DNA of 64,000 nucleotides, taken from Heterocephalus glaber. Taxonomy: Eukaryota; Chordata; Mammalia; Rodentia; Bathyergidae. Shown piece after piece: positions 22,206 through 34,600 of the stretch. Location: assembly GCF_000247695.1 (NCBI RefSeq), contig NW_004624801.1, forward strand, positions 2,394,294-2,458,293. Reading direction: 5' to 3'. Under the pieces are notes generated by a model that was not told the origin of the DNA, ran no database searches, and saw only the letters and a list, made by a program, of their open reading frames with translations. The position numbers and the translations under genes were made by a program. Position 1 is the stretch's first letter; every line of letters begins with the position of its first letter.

Positions 22206-22837
22206 CTGCAGACCTCCCTTAAGCAATAAGGGATAATTTTGACAAATCTTAAAATGTTTATTCTGTACATTCATTGTGGCCTTCAGCTATTTGAACATCA
22301 GTAGAAATCATCAAAGACAAAAGGAGACAGGGAGAAGTGAAATGAAGCTTTTTATTAGTCAGTGTTGGAAGTGCCAAGAGGATATAAAAACCAAGGATAG
22401 AAAACAAAGGAGACTTCCTGTTTAATACACACTCATCGCCTTCAAGAGCTATTTCATGGAGCCGAGGAAAGTGGGCACATGTACACAATCAGATAACCAC
22501 TTAAAGTAACAATTCAGGAAAAGTCACTATTCTTTTAACTTTTTCAAAGGCTCAAAAAAAGTTTTAAAAATTACAAGCAGCATGTTTTAATTTTCTCATC
22601 AGTGTCTTAAATAGTATTTGTATTATTATAAGAGTTTAAAGTAGGCCATGGTTATTTTGAACTGGAGTAGATAGAAAATGGTGAAAGAAAAGGAACGCAA
22701 GCCCAGCTGTTTGAGAAAATATCATGAATATCATCCTTTTGATGGGATGAGTAACTTATTTCTCAAATACATATGCTAGGCTAGACAAAGTACTATGTCC
22801 ATAATCTAAACTGCCGCCGTCTGATCCTCGCCATAAC
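22206..22837. other. Unassigned AT-rich sequence
   Basis: No gene or named repeat is recognised. Confidence 0.5.
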
Positions 22838-22990
22838 ACTGAACAGTGAATTTTGTTATCCTGTTTTACAAAGGAGGAGACTGAGGCCCAGAGACATTGA
22901 GTGAAGTCAAGATCTCACAGCAACCTATGGATAATAAAGCCAGGATTTGAATCCAGTTTTTTATGACTCCAGGGTCAGTGTTTATTCAAC
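22838..22990 (-). mobile_element. MIR SINE (reverse strand)
   Basis: 'ATCCTGTTTTACAAAGGAGG', then AGACTGAGGCCCAGAGACATT, TCTCACAGCAACCTATGG and CAGGATTTGAATCCAG is the reverse complement of MIR in good order. Confidence 0.8.
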
Positions 22991-23189
22991 TCTGTAATAA
23001 TGCTTCTCTAAGACTTAGGATTTGCATGAGGAGAAGGCAGAGCGGGCAAGGCACGAGAGGCCAGCATGCACCACAGCATGGGTCAAAAATGTCCAGACTG
23101 AAGACAAGACGAACTGGCCGCCCTGGGGATTATTGATTGTTCCCAATACTTTTACTCACCTTCTTGCCTTCGTAACAAAACCTTGAATC
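22991..23189. other. Unassigned non-coding sequence
   Basis: Nothing recognised. Confidence 0.45.
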
Positions 23190-23640
23190 TTAGCCAGGCA
23201 CAAACATGGCCACCTACAGGAAAAAAAATTCCCCAGGCTCCTTTGCACCTGGAGTGGTTATGCGGCTAAATTTTGACCAATGAGGTATAAGCAGAAATCA
23301 TGTATGCAACTTTCAGAAAGTGTCCTTACAAAGAAAGGGTTGTGTTCTTCTTCATTGCTCTCTTCTTCCTAGCTGGACTGTGGAGTTGATGGCTGATCTG
23401 AAATGGCCAGTTAGTACCTCGGTTGCTATTTGGAATGGGAGGTCACACAGTTTAGAGCCACAAGAGAGAAGGAGCCTGGGCCCCTAAGCACTGGGTGGAA
23501 CAGAGCCATCATTCCCTTGCTGGGTTGCCCATACCTGGACTTGGAAATGAAAGAAGGATAAGCTTCAGTGTAGTTTAAATCACTGTTATTTAGGGTTATA
23601 CTGGCAATTGAATCTTATCTTAATTAACACGTAGTCCAAA
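23190..23640 (+). mobile_element. LTR-like dispersed repeat, family unresolved
   Basis: The blocks 'TTGACCAATGAGGTATAAGC', 'GAAGGAGCCTGGGCCCCTAA' and 'GGTGGAACAGAGCCATCATT' belong to a widespread mammalian repeat of LTR type (ERVL/MaLR-like, from memory). It has no internal region. The family name and ends are not determined. Confidence 0.45.
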
Positions 23641-23899
23641 TTAACTTGAGCCAAGAGTTGTAGGTGATCAGTGGGAAGACAGGTTGGAAGGATATGGAAA
23701 TCATTTTTCTCAAGTCAAGTTAAGGCATGTGTCACTTATTTCCATAAGTCTGCAGGGCAGACAAATATAATGAAAGCAGCATTTCCAGGAGAATGCTTTG
23801 GGTGTGATGCTTAAGTAAAGTAGCCTGGACTGGAAAGGGAATGAAGGAAGTGAAAACATAAGAAAAATTTTCCAATGAACCAGATAGGAGGTGTTCGGG
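23641..23899. other. Unassigned non-coding sequence
   Basis: Nothing recognised. Confidence 0.45.
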
Positions 23900-24560
23900 C
23901 CCTTACAAAGGGGGCAGGTCTGTGTGATCAGGATCTGAAGCAGTGGGATTTGAAAACTAAGTCAATATTGAATTGTACTACAGAGGAGTCGAAGGTGATT
24001 TAATTTCTCCCTGAAGAGAAATAGTATGTTAGCAAAAACAAATAAATCAAAAAGCAAACAAAATATTGAACTGGGGCATAGACTTCTACTTTGGACTTGT
24101 AGAGCTGGAGATCATGACCGTGTATCTAGAGGGGTGCCACCAGGGTTCACGCATCCATAGCTTGTGAAACTCCAAGTCTAAAAACACAAGTTTTGACAAT
24201 GACAAGCATAAAGGACAGAGTTAAAAATGTGATACTGAAGGAGATTCTCAAATAATATGGTGAAAAACCTAGGACCCGATTTGTAAGTATGAAAAGGGAA
24301 AAGAGGCAGCACAGACAGAAGAGCGGTGAGGGAAGAGGTCAGTCAGAATCTTTCCATCGATAATGGAGGTGATAGAAAAGAAAAGGAACAAATCAAGAAA
24401 GACTGAAGTTGGCAATGAGGAGGTAGGTCATGCTGACCTTTGAATGACAATGTAACTAAAGATCTGAGGACAGGAGCCTAGCGTCAGGGGATTGAAGAGG
24501 AAGTGTCTCATGAGAGGAGGAGGGTACACTGGGGAAAGTTGGGTGTGAATTGAAAAGTAA
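23900..24560 (-). mobile_element. L2/CR1-type LINE body fragment (reverse strand)
   Basis: The best part is 24400-24560: 'GCTGACCTTTGAATGACAAT', then 'TCAGGGGATTGAAGAGGAAG'. This is the reverse complement of the reverse-transcriptase-coding part of CR1/L2-clade elements. It carries many stops and is not functional. The 5' half of the interval is a weaker assignment. Confidence 0.45.
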
Positions 24561-25149
24561 AAAGAAGCTGAAGAGAGTCACCACAGAAGGGCAGTAGTGT
24601 CAGTCTTTGCTGGGATGACAGAGCCCTGTACAGATCAGTTAGCAGAGAGATGGTACTGTCCCTCTAGCCTTGGTATCTTCATGTGTCAAATTAAGACATT
24701 AACACTGCCATGTAGTGCCGTGTAACACTGCAAAATGGACTGATATGTGTGAAAATCCTTAGCATGGAGCATGGCATTTGGCAGTGATCCATCAAGTATC
24801 TACTTGATCCTTACTGATGTCTTTAGATTATTCCTCCCATTAGAGGCACCATTTTTGTACCTGGCAAACTGTCCTCAGGCGAGTGTCCCTGTGTTTGTGG
24901 AGATCAGACCAGAGCTCGAAGGAAGTCTACCCCAACCCTTTAAGATATATTCCCTTGGGATCCCACATGGTCTCAGATTTCACAGCAGCATTTTAGACCT
25001 GTCACCTGTCTGGGAAAAGAGCACTCTCAGACTTGGCAACTTGAGAAGCTCCGATTACTGTACAGCACCCATGGGGCATCTGATGGCCCTCCTGTGTGAC
25101 AGGGATATTTAAAGCAGCAGCCAGACCACGTACTATACCCCAACTTACT
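24561..25149. other. Unassigned non-coding sequence
   Basis: A 113-codon open frame (24771-25112, plus strand) has no recognisable domain and I treat it as chance. Confidence 0.45.
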
Positions 25150-25260
25150 TTATTTCATTCAGTCCATCCAGTGAGGGAAGCACCATTTCACAGGTGAGAA
25201 AGCTAAGCTCAGAGAGTCATCCAGAGCACGTGCTGGGGAGATGGGCATTTTGAGCTAATC
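25150..25260 (-). mobile_element. MIR remnant (reverse strand)
   Basis: 'CACCATTTCACAGGTGAGAA' followed by AGCTAAGCTCAGAGAGTCAT matches the reversed MIR core. Confidence 0.6.
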
Positions 25261-26284
25261 ACTGTTTAGAACCTGTACGTCTTACCACCACTTCATACTC
25301 TCTTTCTGCTTGGGTGTTTGGGGCTTGGAAGCTTCCCTAGTGCCCTGGATTGCTTCCATGAACACCTGTCCAGGAGGAGAGAAGCCTGAAGTCAGGCTTG
25401 GCTCAGAACTGGGGCAGGAGAGTCTCAGGATAACAGCAGCACTAGCATAGATCAAGGCCAGGGCAACCAGCCCAGAGAAAAAGCCTGTCCCCACAGAGAG
25501 GGGAAAAAGGGTGGCTCATGGGCCAAGCACCAAAGACTGAGCAGAGACCTGTGTATAGACCCCATGAATATAGCAGTGCTCAGAGGCATGACCAGGACCA
25601 GCACCCATGGGCCACAGCTTAAAGCTCCAGCATGGCAAAAACCTAAACAATTTAAGACTAAAGTCACTACCACCTGAAAACATACACAGCTCCAGACATC
25701 CTATACCATAGTAATTGTGGAGTGGCCAACCCTGCCCTCAAGTGACTCCACTGGACTCAGACACCTAGGCACAGCTCTGGGGAGAGCACACCAGGACTGT
25801 TAGCTCTCGAAACAAAGTCAGCTAAAGATGAAAGACCAAGGTGCTCATTTTAGTCAGGCTTATGCGTAATTATGCATTCATCAGTCAGAGCTTTAATTAC
25901 CCAGAGATAAAGGTACCATTAGTGTTTCGGGAAAACTGGCTCCAACAAAATGCATTTCTTTTGTCTCCTAGCCAGTGACAACTAACTGTTACCCTCAGAA
26001 GGGCTTAGCAGACAGACTCCAATCTAAACCATAAAAGGCCCCAAACTCTAAAAGGTGAGCAAGTTGGAGCACTGTGGAAGACTGGGAGACAGAACCCAGA
26101 AGAGCTTGAGACACAACCCCAAAGAGCTTGGGGAACAGGGGCATGCTTCCTTGGACAACAGTAACCCCAGGGACAGAGAAATCAGGGTGGAAAACGGGGC
26201 AGGAAAACTCTGGCAGCCTCTGAACTTTGTCACCTCGCAACTCCCTGTCTTGAAAAGCAGAATCTCTGCTTCCACCGAAGACCT
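25261..26284. other. Unassigned sequence with an AT-rich motif cluster
   Basis: Most of this block is unrecognised. Positions 25858-25960 hold several homeodomain-like TAATTA/ATTA and ATGCAT motifs (GCGTAATTATGCATTCATC near 25863 and GCTTTAATTACCC near 25890). That is a composition often seen in conserved non-coding elements; this is inference only. Confidence 0.4.
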
Positions 26285-26385
26285 AGAAATCAGAACCTGC
26301 ATTTTCACATGACCTCCCAGGTGGTTCCTCTGGGAATCACAATGTAAGACACGCTGCCTTGGAGGTCCTTGTGCCCAAGGATAAT
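26285..26385 (+). mobile_element. Possible MER5-like fragment
   Basis: ATCAGAACCTGCATTTTCAC and CCCAGGTGGTTCCTCTGGGAA resemble the central and right-hand parts of MER5 elements. It is short and diverged. Confidence 0.35.
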
Positions 26386-27009
26386 GTCCCTGCTGTTAGA
26401 ATGAGGAGCTGGCATTGGTGTACCTCTCCTGTTTATCTGTGCGCAATAAAGAGGGAAAACTGGAGGCAGAAACGTGTGTGTAACGGGTGTTTTTCTTTCC
26501 TTTCCTTTTATTTTCTTTCTTTCTTTTTTTAACATCTGGCAGGAGAGATAGATTTTCCCCTTCCAGGGTTGCTTTAAAAGAAAAACATAATTGAGTGGGG
26601 CAAAGTTGGTCGGAAGTAAAGACCATAAAACACACACACTGTCAAATTGGAATGATTAATAAAGCTGAGAGGCACCGCAGGCCCCAGTGTGGTGTGAGAT
26701 GCGACAGACAGGTCAGGGCAAACACTAGGGAATCCATTTCAGTACCTTCTGCCTAAGGGCTGGGACAGGCAGCAACAGGGAAAATCATTTCACAATGAGG
26801 AGAAGAGGAAACTGGCAAGAGAGAACGCTCAGAGAAGGGGGGACGGACGGGGCAAGAAGGAATCACACAAGGAGCAATTCCTTGGGTGGTGAGGTTATAG
26901 GTGTGGTGGGATGTCATCGAGATCATATCCCCAAGATAGGATTAGCAGCCCATAAATGCCAGGCACCCAACCCAGAGTTTTGAATAATTAACCAAAGTCC
27001 AGAGATCTG
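26386..27009. other. Unassigned sequence with a pyrimidine run
   Basis: A TTTCC/TTTCT-rich run occupies about 26492-26530. Nothing else is recognised. Confidence 0.45.
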
Positions 27010-27228
27010 AGGGTAGATTTGGCTTTCAATCCCAGTTGCTGCACTTATCAGAAAGGTAAATTTGGGTATTGCACAGAGATGTATTTGGGTATCATCGAGC
27101 CTTGACCTTCCTCATCTGTGAATGGGGATACTTCTATCAGCTTTATAGGCTTGTAAAGATTAAATGAGATAACACATGTTAAACCAAGCACAATGCCTGG
27201 TACCTACTACACATTCAAAAATGAGAGA
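27010..27228 (+). mobile_element. MIR SINE
   Basis: 'TTCCTCATCTGTGAATGGGG' near 27109, 'AAAGATTAAATGAGATAACA' near 27156 and 'AAGCACAATGCCTGGTACCT' near 27187 are in MIR order with the expected spacing. Confidence 0.85.
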
Positions 27229-29032
27229 GAGCATCATTTCACATGCTTCCTGGCATTATTTGTTTCCAGGTGAATTTCTCCTCTCAGTTTTGACCTTAAT
27301 CTGTATTCTGAAAGAGAATGAAAAGTGATCAAATGACTTATAATCACTGTGCCTGTATGATCTCATATCCCATTCATTCATTCTCTCAGCAGCATCAGCT
27401 AAGCTCCACCCTTGGTGGCAAGGCATCATGGAAAGGAGCATGACGAGAGTGTGCCCAGCCAGGTAACTGCAGCTCAAGGCACCTTCCCCGGCACTGCAGA
27501 AGTTGGGAAGAGGTCAGAGCCTCCCACAAGTGACTCTATCCTGGGAATGGCCCCTGTACCAGCCAGGTAAGCTGCTTTGCAGTCCCTCCATCCCACGAAG
27601 CTACCCCTGCATGCTGTGTCCCTCATGTCAAGGACGGAGCCCTGGGGACCACTGAAGCCAGGCTCAGGCAGTCTTCCAGTGCTCTCTTCAGAACACGCTG
27701 CTGCATGCTGTGCACCAGTACCAGACCATGTGCTCCTCCCCGTCCCCATGGTGATGGAGTGAGGAGCCAGGTGGATCTGTACAATTTCACCTCCCAGGAG
27801 GCAGGCACTGAGGCAGGAAAGGCCTCAGTAGCAATACCTAGAGGCTGATGAATTCTTGCTGGCCTTTGCCACAGACTGTGACACAGTGGGGAGCCTTGCA
27901 GAAGTACTGAACGGCAGGCCTCATCATCTGAGATGGGACAAAACTGGTTGAAACCCTATTCTACCTCTTACAGGTGGCTCTTGGCCTAGCGGATCAGCTG
28001 CCTTGCCTGTAAAATAGGAATCATATTAGTGACTACTTGTGTATTTGTTAGGGTTTGGGCAGGGACTCATATACTCAAATTGAGCAATTGAAGGAGAGTT
28101 CAAGAGAAGAACTCCTTATACACAAGTGAGTAAGGGATAGTGCAGTGTCCAAGGATAGAAACAGTGGGGGCCATCACCACCCAGGGCCGAGGGCAGGACC
28201 CAGAAGACCTGTGAACTTGACCTTAGCTGTGAGCTCTGATGGAGAGGCAGCCGGCCTGGCCTGTGTAACCACACAAGGTGGGGCTCAGCCAGAGAAACAC
28301 CCCCAGGTCCCTCTCTACCCCTCTGGCCCCTCTTCCCTCCCCTCTCCCTCCTGGAAACCCAAGGGCAACGTACCTTATTGCTACAGTATCCGTGAGACTC
28401 ACCCTCCTGGCACACAGAGCAGGGTAGAAAAGGAGAGTGGATTTGAAAAGCCAAACTGGAAATGCTCGGCATAATCTCATAGAATAGTCGCGACCATCGA
28501 ATGAGATGAAACATGCGAAGTGCACAGTCCAAGTAAGCATGTGATAAATGGCACTCTAATGGCAGCATTCTCCTACCAAGAAGAAAGTAAATTTGAGAAA
28601 TGCTATTACTTCTCTTGTTTTGGTGAAATGGGGCTACAACTATGGCTGGTGACCAGTTCAGAGACTCCTAGGATGCCAGGCTGGGTACTAAGGCAGTGGT
28701 GAGAACGACATAATAGTTAGGTGGATGGTCCATCTAGAAGAAAATCCTCAGATTATCAATAAAATTGATTGCACACCACTCTTGGTAGCATCTCATATTG
28801 GCTGCAGTGGGAGGAATTAACAGGAAACATAACAATCTAAAGTACTGTGGCATAAAGAAGGGATTCAAGTTAGGCTGAAGAGTCTGTAAGTACACAAACA
28901 AATACTTACAAATTTCAAGCCTATCCTGACATGATCTAAGCAAACTTAGAGCTAAGTGTGACCCAGCAGAGTCACATCTATGTGTTCCTGAGCCCAACCC
29001 AGGAGGTTCATGGTCAGGATGGTCTAGAATTT
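27229..29032. other. Unassigned non-coding sequence
   Basis: The longest open frame is 150 codons (28116-28568, minus strand), without a recognisable domain. It overlaps equally long frames in other phases, which suggests low stop density rather than a gene. No repeat is recognised with confidence. Confidence 0.45.
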
Positions 29033-29109
29033 AATCAATTTGATGGCTGTTGACACAAATGCTCCATCTGTCCACAAGTGCATTTGTGTCAACGGCCATC
29101 AACTTGATT
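29033..29109. repeat. Near-perfect 30-bp inverted repeat (hairpin)
   Basis: The arms at 29033-29062 and 29080-29109 are reverse complements over 30 positions except for two (T against C at the seventh pair, and a T-G wobble at the sixteenth), separated by 17 bases. As RNA this would fold into a stable stem. It could be the core of a MITE-like transposon, a fold-back element or a small-RNA precursor. I recognise no known family, and the flanks do not extend the palindrome. Confidence 0.85.
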
Positions 29110-31346
29110 TTCTGAGTATGGATAGGAGCTCCTCTTATTCAGGGAGAAAGCATTCTTGGCTAGCTGGCTAGAATCTCTGGATTTCTAACTAATGATGCTC
29201 GCATCTTGCGCTAAAGTACTGTTTTGGAAGGAACACCTAGGTATGAGCCTCTGGGTACTTTCCTCCAGATCATACAGAAACTGCCTGAACCAAAATATCT
29301 ACTCGTACTTCTGAAAAGCATAAGAAATCTCTCCAGCAAGATCCAGTTTTCTCTTATAATAAGATCCTGCTGAATGTCCAGTTCTAACCCAGGACATGGG
29401 CAATATGTTTAATCTTCCCAGTCCATGTGGCCCAGAGTGACTTGTTTACTTACTGACATTTTCCTCCGACATTCTCAGGGACATCCATGAACCACCCATG
29501 AAATAAATACCCCCAAGGATACTATTTGTTACCATCACCTCCCTCTACTCTTGGCTTCTACTACCACTGGCAGTCTATAAACTTCTCTGCACCTGGCTAT
29601 AAACCACAACGCAATGTATCCTGAGGAGGAAAATCAGCAATGTATTGCAAAAATCTTGGCCTCATTTGCAAACCCTCTGTAGTACTTAGCTCATATCCAA
29701 ATCATTTCATCCAAAGCACATCTAAAGGGCAAAATAGAGGAGCTGAAAAAATTCAACACTAGAGTTAACCCAGATTGCCCCAGAACCAGTTATCCCTAGG
29801 TAGGGTCTTGACATGAGCTCTGTTTGGGTCATCTAGGGGAGACTGCTCACCCTCCTGAGAGCCCACCAGTGTGTTCAGCAAGAGGGCAAGTAGCAGCTCT
29901 GCCCATGAGTACATCCAGGCTGAGTCTATCCCGTGGCCACTTGTTTTTTTAATGCACTGCTGAAAAATACAATTTGAAAATAAGAGAGCTACAGTTTGCT
30001 CTCTGGAGCAAATTCAAGCATAAGCATGAATTCATAAATGGATGCTTCATGCTTCAAGAAACCTTACCTATCAGACCTCTAATTATAAACATTGCTACAA
30101 ACCTGAGCTTTATATCCAGTTTCCCAATTCTTTTCCTGGAGGAACAATGAAGATGCCACTTAATGAGTCTCCTCTGGCTTTTGATCGCAAAGGTCCAAAA
30201 CCACAGGAGCAGTAAGCAGAGGAATTTCCTCGAAGGGTCTTGGTGGGAAGACAAAATTAACTCCCAGGTCTTGGCGTGACCCTATAGCCATCTCAGTCTC
30301 GTTTTCAAATTTGTGAATTCTGTGGGGCCAAGAGAAGGGCCTGAACTGTAAGTAGACTAGGAGGGGTGAGCGAGGTAATTCTTAAAACATTGAGCCCTCA
30401 GATAGTAACAATAAATGATGAAATGAACAAACAGAAAAAAATGCCACCATCCTGCTACCTTTCCTTTTTCCCTCCTATCCGTAAAACTGGTTAAAATGAC
30501 ATACTAAACATGAGTGGTTTGTTGACAGGTTGTGGTGGGAAACCCTCTCTCATACTCGGGCCAGTATGACTTGGGGGTGGGAATGAGGGGCAGGGGGCAG
30601 GAAGCACCATGTGAGCAGCTACATAATGATCGAATGAGATCTGGCTCCACCTCCCCTACCTAGTGAGATGCTGACTCAATTGATGAAAAATGGAAAAAGT
30701 TCATAGGAAAAAATGAATCTCATCAGGCTGCCTCCTCTTGCATGTTGGCTGCAGGACTAGATGGATCACAGACTTCCAATAAATATGCGCTAATAATCAA
30801 ATTTAAAAGCGAAGAAATCATTGTTCTCCCAGCCTGGCTGTCTGCCCAGCTGCTGCTCAGAGGGTGATGCGCCGCTCCTTATCTGGGAGTGGATCTCCCC
30901 TCTGCCCAGAGAAATTGTTGGGAGCCGGATCCAGCTGGAAGACTTTCCATAGCAGTGCTTGCTTGGACCTTGTCCTTCCTTTTCCAGTACAATCCTCACA
31001 CCACACCCCAAGGAACCTCGCCCTTGGCTTTTTTTTAACAAGCAATTTGATTTACTCCAGTTTCCCTAAGGATTCAAGTATAAGGAATCCAAGCCTACAC
31101 TGCCAAGAGTAGAGTTATATTTAAATCAGCTAGAGCCCAGGAAAGGACCAGGGGAGAAACAGCACTGGTTCTTGCAATTCAGAAAGTCCTGGGGTTCCAT
31201 ATTGACTCAGCCCTGGAGTCAGAAGGGCCTTTGAGGGCTAAAATGAGCTTGTGCCATCTCTATCCTCTTTTTTGAGTCATTTTCCTGTTCTTTCTTCCTC
31301 TTGAGGCTGTTGGTTGCATGGCCTGAATATCAAATTGAGGGCTAAC
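29110..31346. other. Unassigned non-coding sequence
   Basis: Over 2.2 kb I recognise no gene and no repeat I can name. Positions 30780-31020 are somewhat richer in CpG but carry no recognisable exon. Confidence 0.45.
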
Positions 31347-31530
31347 ATCAACCTGGATGTGGTGGCATAAGCTGTAATCTGAGCACTGTAGGAGGCTGCA
31401 GCAAGAGGGTCACAACTTTGAGCCCAGTTTGGACAATTTCATGACTTCCTGAAATGCTGTCTAAAATAAAAATATAAAGGGCTGGGGATGAAGTTAGTGA
31501 AAGACTCTGAAATCATCCCGAGTACAGGAA
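31347..31530 (+). mobile_element. B1-ID composite SINE
   Basis: The first part (about 31347-31470) is a diverged 7SL-derived B1, with TGTGGTGGCATAAGCTGTAAT and AGCCCAGTTTGGACA. A degraded ID head follows (GGGCTGGGGATGAAGTTAGT near 31479), then CATCCCGAGTACAGG. This B1-ID dimer structure is known from squirrel-related and hystricognath rodents. Confidence 0.75.
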
Positions 31531-31551
31531 AGAAAAAGAAAGATGGGAGTA

Positions 31552-31598
31552 GGAAGGAAGGAAGGAAGGAAGGAAGGAAGGAAGGAAGGAAGGAAGGG
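31552..31598 (+). repeat. (GGAA)n microsatellite
   Basis: About eleven uninterrupted GGAA units follow the tail of the B1-ID composite and probably grew from its A-rich end. Such arrays can bind ETS-family factors; no function is implied. Confidence 0.97.
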
Positions 31599-32514
31599 GC
31601 AAAAAGTTTCTCAAAGGAGTTGGAGCCAAAATGCTTTTAGGGTGATTATAGAAGACTTTGGTTTCTGAGGAGTTTATATCAAAGGAGCTTCTAAAACATG
31701 AAAAATGGAAAACTTTCTTGAGAGGATGTTTCACTTCTAAAGATAAAATATGACCCAAACAACTGCAGAAGACCAAAAAAGGGTGTCCTGCATCCTGAAA
31801 ATTCCAAGTGGATCTCTAAAGGAGGGAGGAAAGGTGCCAAAGACCCTTTCCGCTTACTCTGATCTTGGCCAAGGCCCAGCTCATATTTGTTGTCCTGTGC
31901 TGTGGGGACACTCTTTTGCAAGCAGGCAGAAAAATCTGGGTAGCAGAACAATTTGAAGAAATGATATATTTCACAAAGGACTTACCAAGGATTTGCTGTG
32001 ATGAGTTCCTCAAACATTTAAAATTCACCAACTTCAATTTTTCCATAGACACGTGGATTTCTAGGTACTTCTCTAGTACAGATATAAGATGCATATCAAT
32101 AGAAGTTGTAGTTTTTCAGATGTCTTATCTTTGGGAAAGAGCATCCTGTCTCGATTCCATTCAACAAGAGAACTACATTTCTATTTTGCAAATTGATAAT
32201 TAGTACAGGAGAGACTGAGAATAAGTACCAGGTGGGGAACAGAGTCTATCAGATTGTGGATCCTGTCCCCAGTGCCCACCTTTGTGCAGCTCACAGAACG
32301 CTGGCAAATGGCATTTCTGATCTTGTTTACAGGCCACCCACCCTTTTGTAAATAAACGAGTGCCAGAACCACCCCCATCAGTGTTCAGTGGGCCAATCTT
32401 CCTGTAAGTGAGTGAGCTTGATGCTTTAAGCACACAACCTAAAAGTCCAAGTCAGAAAAGCAATCAGATAAAAGAGCCATGGGAATCCAGTAGACTCCTT
32501 GCTACAGATATAGG
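31599..32514. other. Unassigned non-coding sequence
   Basis: A plus-strand open frame of 112 codons (31865-32203) has no domain I recognise. No repeat is identified. Confidence 0.45.
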
Positions 32515-32850
32515 CTTTTATTTATTTTTGTGGTACCAAAATTGAATTCAGGGTCTCGTGCATGCTAAGCAAGTACTTTTCCACAAGGCTATATCCTTGG
32601 CCTACATATATAGGCATTTATTTATTTATTTATTTACTTATTTATTTATTTATTTATTTTGCAATACTAGAGATTGAACCCAGGCCTTTGTACTGAGCTA
32701 TATGTCCAGGCTTTTCTACTTTCTTTGTTTTTTGAGACAGAGTTTTGCTAAACTAGGTTGTCCAGGCTGGACTTGAACTTGCGATTCTGCTATCTGAGCC
32801 TCCCAGAGGGAGGTGATGCTAGGGGTGCACCACAATATAGGCCTTTGAAG
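32515..32850 (-). mobile_element. Two reverse-strand SINEs with a (TTTA)n tract
   Basis: Positions 32520-32605 are the reverse complement of an ID-type SINE (B-box as AATTGAATTCAGGG, A-box as CAAGGCTATATCC). A (TTTA)n run occupies 32618-32659. Positions 32660-32850 are the reverse complement of a B1-ID composite: an ID part near 32660-32710 and a B1 part marked by TTTTTTGAGACAGAGTTTTGC and CCAGGCTGGACTTGAAC. The simple repeat probably derives from the poly-A tail of the second element. Confidence 0.8.
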
Positions 32851-34531
32851 GTCTCTGGCATTGATCCCCAAAGGGGATAAGAATTAGGAATGTATTCTTC
32901 CTCTGCTCTGGGCCCCAGTGCCGGAAGTTCATTTTGTTTTTCCAGGATCTTTTGGTGTGGGATGATGGAGCACTAGAAAGATAGACAGCAACTTAAATTC
33001 TGGCTAAGAAGATAAAAAAGACTTGGTTGTCACTGGATATGACCATCACCAAGCAGCTCTGAGACAGGAGGAAGGCATCTTGATGGAGAATGTAAAGATC
33101 CAAATTAAAGTCACCACTAACATCAGCCAGTCTGATTTACACATTTGGACACGCCTGAATGCACATGCACACACCTGTGTCTCTTCCTTCCTCTAGCAGT
33201 GTCATTGATTAGTCATCAATCACATTCTCCCATTATCAGTAAAACTCAAGGACACCAGAATTCTCGGAGCTGACACCTTGGCCAAGTTTTCACTATCTCA
33301 GAGCCAAATATGTTTAAAGGTAAGAGATCTCTGAAAAAAGTCTTCATTAATCCAGCTCAATTGTTCTTTACCTTAGGCTAGTTTACCTTAGGCTAGCATT
33401 AAAAGACAGAAAAGAAGGAAGGAAGCTATCCCATAATATCCATCCCAGGGCCTCTAAGCCAATTTGCCTAAACATTGCCATGCTGATGTGTATGTAAGTC
33501 AATCTTCAACCTGAACCACAATCTCCAACCTGACAGAGAACGCCCATCCATCTGGGCTCAGAAGTCACATCACAGGCAGGAAGAACCATGAATATTCTGT
33601 TCAGGATGGAACCTGATGTTTCTCGCTCACTACTGGAAATCTCCAGACTTTTTTTGGTGTTTTGTTTGTTTGTTTTTTCTCTGTCTTCTTCTGTTCATCT
33701 GTTCCTAGGCTATGGGGGGAAAGAACATAATGTGGAAGGAGAGGCTTGGAGTCAGCCTGAAGGGAACCCACACAGTGCCCTATCCACTGTGTGAAACTGA
33801 AAACTGAAACCCCCGGGATGGGAAATGCCTTGCACAAATTCATCCAGAGAGTGAACAAGTGCTAGCTTGGATTTACTCTCCTGACTCCCAGACCAGGGTT
33901 TTCTATAAAAAGGACCATGAACTCTCCCAGGACTGCCTAGGAAACCAATATGCCTCACACAGAAGACACGGCCTGCCCCAATGGAGAAGGAGAATGGATG
34001 TTGAATGAATGAAAATTGGCAACTCTCTCTTTTCAGGTTTCTGGATCTCTGAGATGTACATCTACAAAATAACCAACATGGAAGACTCTGTATCTCCAAG
34101 TACCCAGTTCATAACCCAAAGCCAATCTTCTCACTAGTCTCAAGAACCATCCATCTCTGCAGAAGTGAAGACCTAGCAAGAATCTACTCCCAAACTCACC
34201 CCCTACCCACTACAGATGTATCAATAACTGATAAGCCTAATTGCAAGCCATGGAGATGGGGTGCAAATGTAACCTCACACATCCTTCCTCCTGGTGCCAT
34301 TTTGGACCAAGAGGACTCATCTCTAACAACACTACCTTGGATCAGCAGCATGTTCTCTGGCTCCAAACTAGAGCTAGGCCAACTAAAACTGAAAGGGGGA
34401 CTGAACACAATGGCAGTGTCCTCTTCAACAAAGCCAGCTCAGTTAACCAGCCACATCTCACATCATAGTTACAAAGCTCAATGGATCACAAAAAGACAGC
34501 TCATCTCTCAATAGAAAAGCAGTTTAAAGAA

Positions 34532-34532
<1 letters not shown>
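32851..34532. other. Unassigned sequence with a short tandem duplication
   Basis: A perfect 15-bp unit (TTTACCTTAGGCTAG) is repeated twice in tandem at 33367-33396. No gene or named repeat is recognised elsewhere in the block. Confidence 0.5.

Positions 34533-34600
<68 letters not shown>
34533..34600 (+). repeat. (TG)22-(AG)12 compound microsatellite
   Basis: Twenty-two TG units (34533-34576) pass directly into twelve AG units (34577-34600). The TG part can adopt Z-DNA and the AG part is a polypurine tract. Confidence 0.98.

Noticed and set aside
28116..28568. 150-codon minus-strand frame as a gene
   Set aside because: Frames of similar size occur in other phases over the same bases, and there is no domain, splice signal or codon bias I can see.
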